From Candidatus Kuenenia stuttgartensis (GTDB taxonomy: Bacteria > Bacteroidota > Bacteroidia > Chitinophagales > Chitinophagaceae): 26,428 nucleotides of DNA. The stretch is taken from NCBI GenBank assembly GCA_943330835.2, contig CALQJH020000003.1, positions 1-26,428 on the forward strand, in the 5' to 3' direction. The translations under genes and the position numbers were made by a program. The notes beneath the pieces were generated by a model that made no database searches, was not told the origin of the DNA, and saw only the letters and a list, made by a program, of their open reading frames with translations. Of this stretch, positions 25,632-26,428 are shown piece by piece. How positions within the stretch are numbered: position 1 is the first letter of the stretch; each line of letters starts with the position of its first letter.

Positions 25632-25692
25632 GATTCATAATAAAGGCTATAACATGTGCCCAAATTTTAAAAACTATATTAACATATGAAAT
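25632..25692 (+). repeat. Leader repeat, downstream copy (contains the prs start codon)
   Basis: The second copy of the 61-base repeat. It spans the 54 bases before the prs ATG plus the first seven coding bases. The 33 bases from 25660 are identical to the upstream copy. The shared AT-rich core AAATTTTAAAAACTATATTA has no Shine-Dalgarno sequence. Confidence 0.9.
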
Positions 25693-26428
25693 CCAACGCG
25701 AAAATTTTTTCAGGCAGAGGCTCAATGTATTTAGCAGAAAAAATTGCCAAGAAATTCGGCGAACCTCTAGGATCCGTTAAGGTGCAGCAGTTCAGCGATG
25801 GTGAAATTGGTGTTGAATTTGAAGAAAGTATTCGTGGAAGATTTGTATTTCTGGTTCAAAGTACTTTTGCTCCTACAGAAAACATGATGGAGTTGTTGCT
25901 TATGATTGATGCTGCAAAAAGAGCTTCTGCTTACAAAGTCATCGCTGTAATTCCATATTATGGTTATGCCCGACAAGACAGAAAAGACAAACCAAGAGTA
26001 GCAATAGGGTCAAAGCTGGTTGCAAATATGCTTGTAGCGGCTGGCGCAGATCGCGTCGTAACAATGGATCTTCACGCTCCTCAAATTCAAGGCTATTTTG
26101 ATATTCCTGTAGATCATCTGGATTCTTCGGCTATTTTCATTCCTTATATTGAAAGCCTGAATTTGGCGAATCTTACTTTTGCTGCTCCAGATGTCGGTTC
26201 CGCAAACAGAATCAGAGAAATCGCTTCATTCTTTGAATGTGATATGGTCATTTGTGATAAGCACAGAAAAAGAGCCAATGAAATTGCCAGTATGGTCGTA
26301 ATTGGAGATGTAAAAGACAGAGATATTATACTCATTGATGACATTTGTGATACTGGTGGAACATTAGCTAAAAGTGCCGGGTTGATGCTCGAAAAAGGAG
26401 CAAGAAGTATTAGAGCTTTGTGTACGCA
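25686..26428 (+). CDS. prs: Ribose-phosphate pyrophosphokinase (PRPP synthetase), 5' part
   Basis: Prs makes 5-phosphoribosyl-1-pyrophosphate from ribose 5-phosphate and ATP for purine, pyrimidine, NAD, His and Trp synthesis. The frame is open from ATG 25686 to the window edge: 247 codons plus two bases of an expected ~310-320. Visible are the N-terminal KIFSGRGSMYLAEKIA, the FSDGE loop, the ATP-site YYGYARQDRK (about 91-100), the PRPP synthetase signature DLHAPQIQGYFDIPVD (about 128-143), and the PRPP-binding loop LIDDICDTGGT (about 216-226). KPRVAIGSKLVANML is the Bacteroidota-like version of the region after the flexible loop. The first codons fall inside a direct repeat whose second copy lies 90 bases upstream. 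The gene continues beyond the window. Confidence 0.96.
   Translation, partial: MKSNAKIFSGRGSMYLAEKIAKKFGEPLGSVKVQQFSDGEIGVEFEESIRGRFVFLVQSTFAPTENMMELLLMIDAAKRASAYKVIAVIPYYGYARQDRKDKPRVAIGSKLVANMLVAAGADRVVTMDLHAPQIQGYFDIPVDHLDSSAIFIPYIESLNLANLTFAAPDVGSANRIREIASFFECDMVICDKHRKRANEIASMVVIGDVKDRDIILIDDICDTGGTLAKSAGLMLEKGARSIRALCT

Noticed and set aside
25534..25725. Minus-strand frame of 63 codons with SYVNIVFKIW twice.
   Set aside because: The duplicated peptide is the shadow of the prs leader repeat and overlaps the prs start; there is no independent coding signal.

Overview
The window is from the main chromosome of a member of the Bacteroidota, most likely the Chitinophagales/Sphingobacteriales side. 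The evidence is a complete SprA (the giant type IX secretion translocon), a secreted protease ending in a T9SS type A sorting domain, a multidomain PorE-like OmpA protein, the Bacteroidota-type DUF3467 and DUF4105 proteins, AT-rich spacers without clear Shine-Dalgarno sequences, and TAnnTTTG-like -7 boxes. No tRNA, rRNA, transposase, phage gene or CRISPR array is visible.

Layout. 1-541: the 3' end of the 2-oxoglutarate dehydrogenase E2 gene, closed by a rho-independent terminator. 588-1763: an RsmB/NOP-type RNA cytosine methyltransferase whose start codon sits directly against that terminator. 1753-4727 (minus): fabH followed by a T9SS-exported subtilisin-like protease. 4846-12754 (plus): ruvA and sprA. 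12776-16068 (minus): a four-gene run of a DUF4105/Lnb-like membrane protein, an alpha/beta hydrolase, a short-chain dehydrogenase and a small exported protein of unknown function. 16069-16590: a gene-free stretch with a decayed tandem repeat and a perfect inverted repeat. 16591-21259 (minus): folD, queE, a PorE-like OmpA protein and dprA. 21394-24293 (plus): two translationally coupled genes for an outer-membrane-barrel-like protein and a ComEA-like helix-hairpin-helix protein with a barrel-like body. 24375-24689: DUF3467. 24732-25433 (minus): radC. 25686 to the end: prs, cut by the window edge.

How the genes fit together. Much of the window is housekeeping: TCA cycle, rRNA modification, fatty acid initiation, Holliday junction processing, folate, queuosine precursor and PRPP synthesis. 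On top of this is a cell-envelope/type IX secretion theme: translocon, one cargo, and a possible peptidoglycan-anchoring accessory protein. There are also scattered DNA-handling genes (ruvA, dprA, radC, and the helix-hairpin-helix barrel protein).

No obvious defence island or biosynthetic cluster is present. The items most worth a second look are the duplicated 61-nt leader of prs, which carries a decoy start codon followed at once by a stop; the coupled barrel plus helix-hairpin-helix-barrel pair; the four-copy decayed repeat near 16.2-16.6 kb; and the terminator fused to the start of the rRNA methyltransferase gene.
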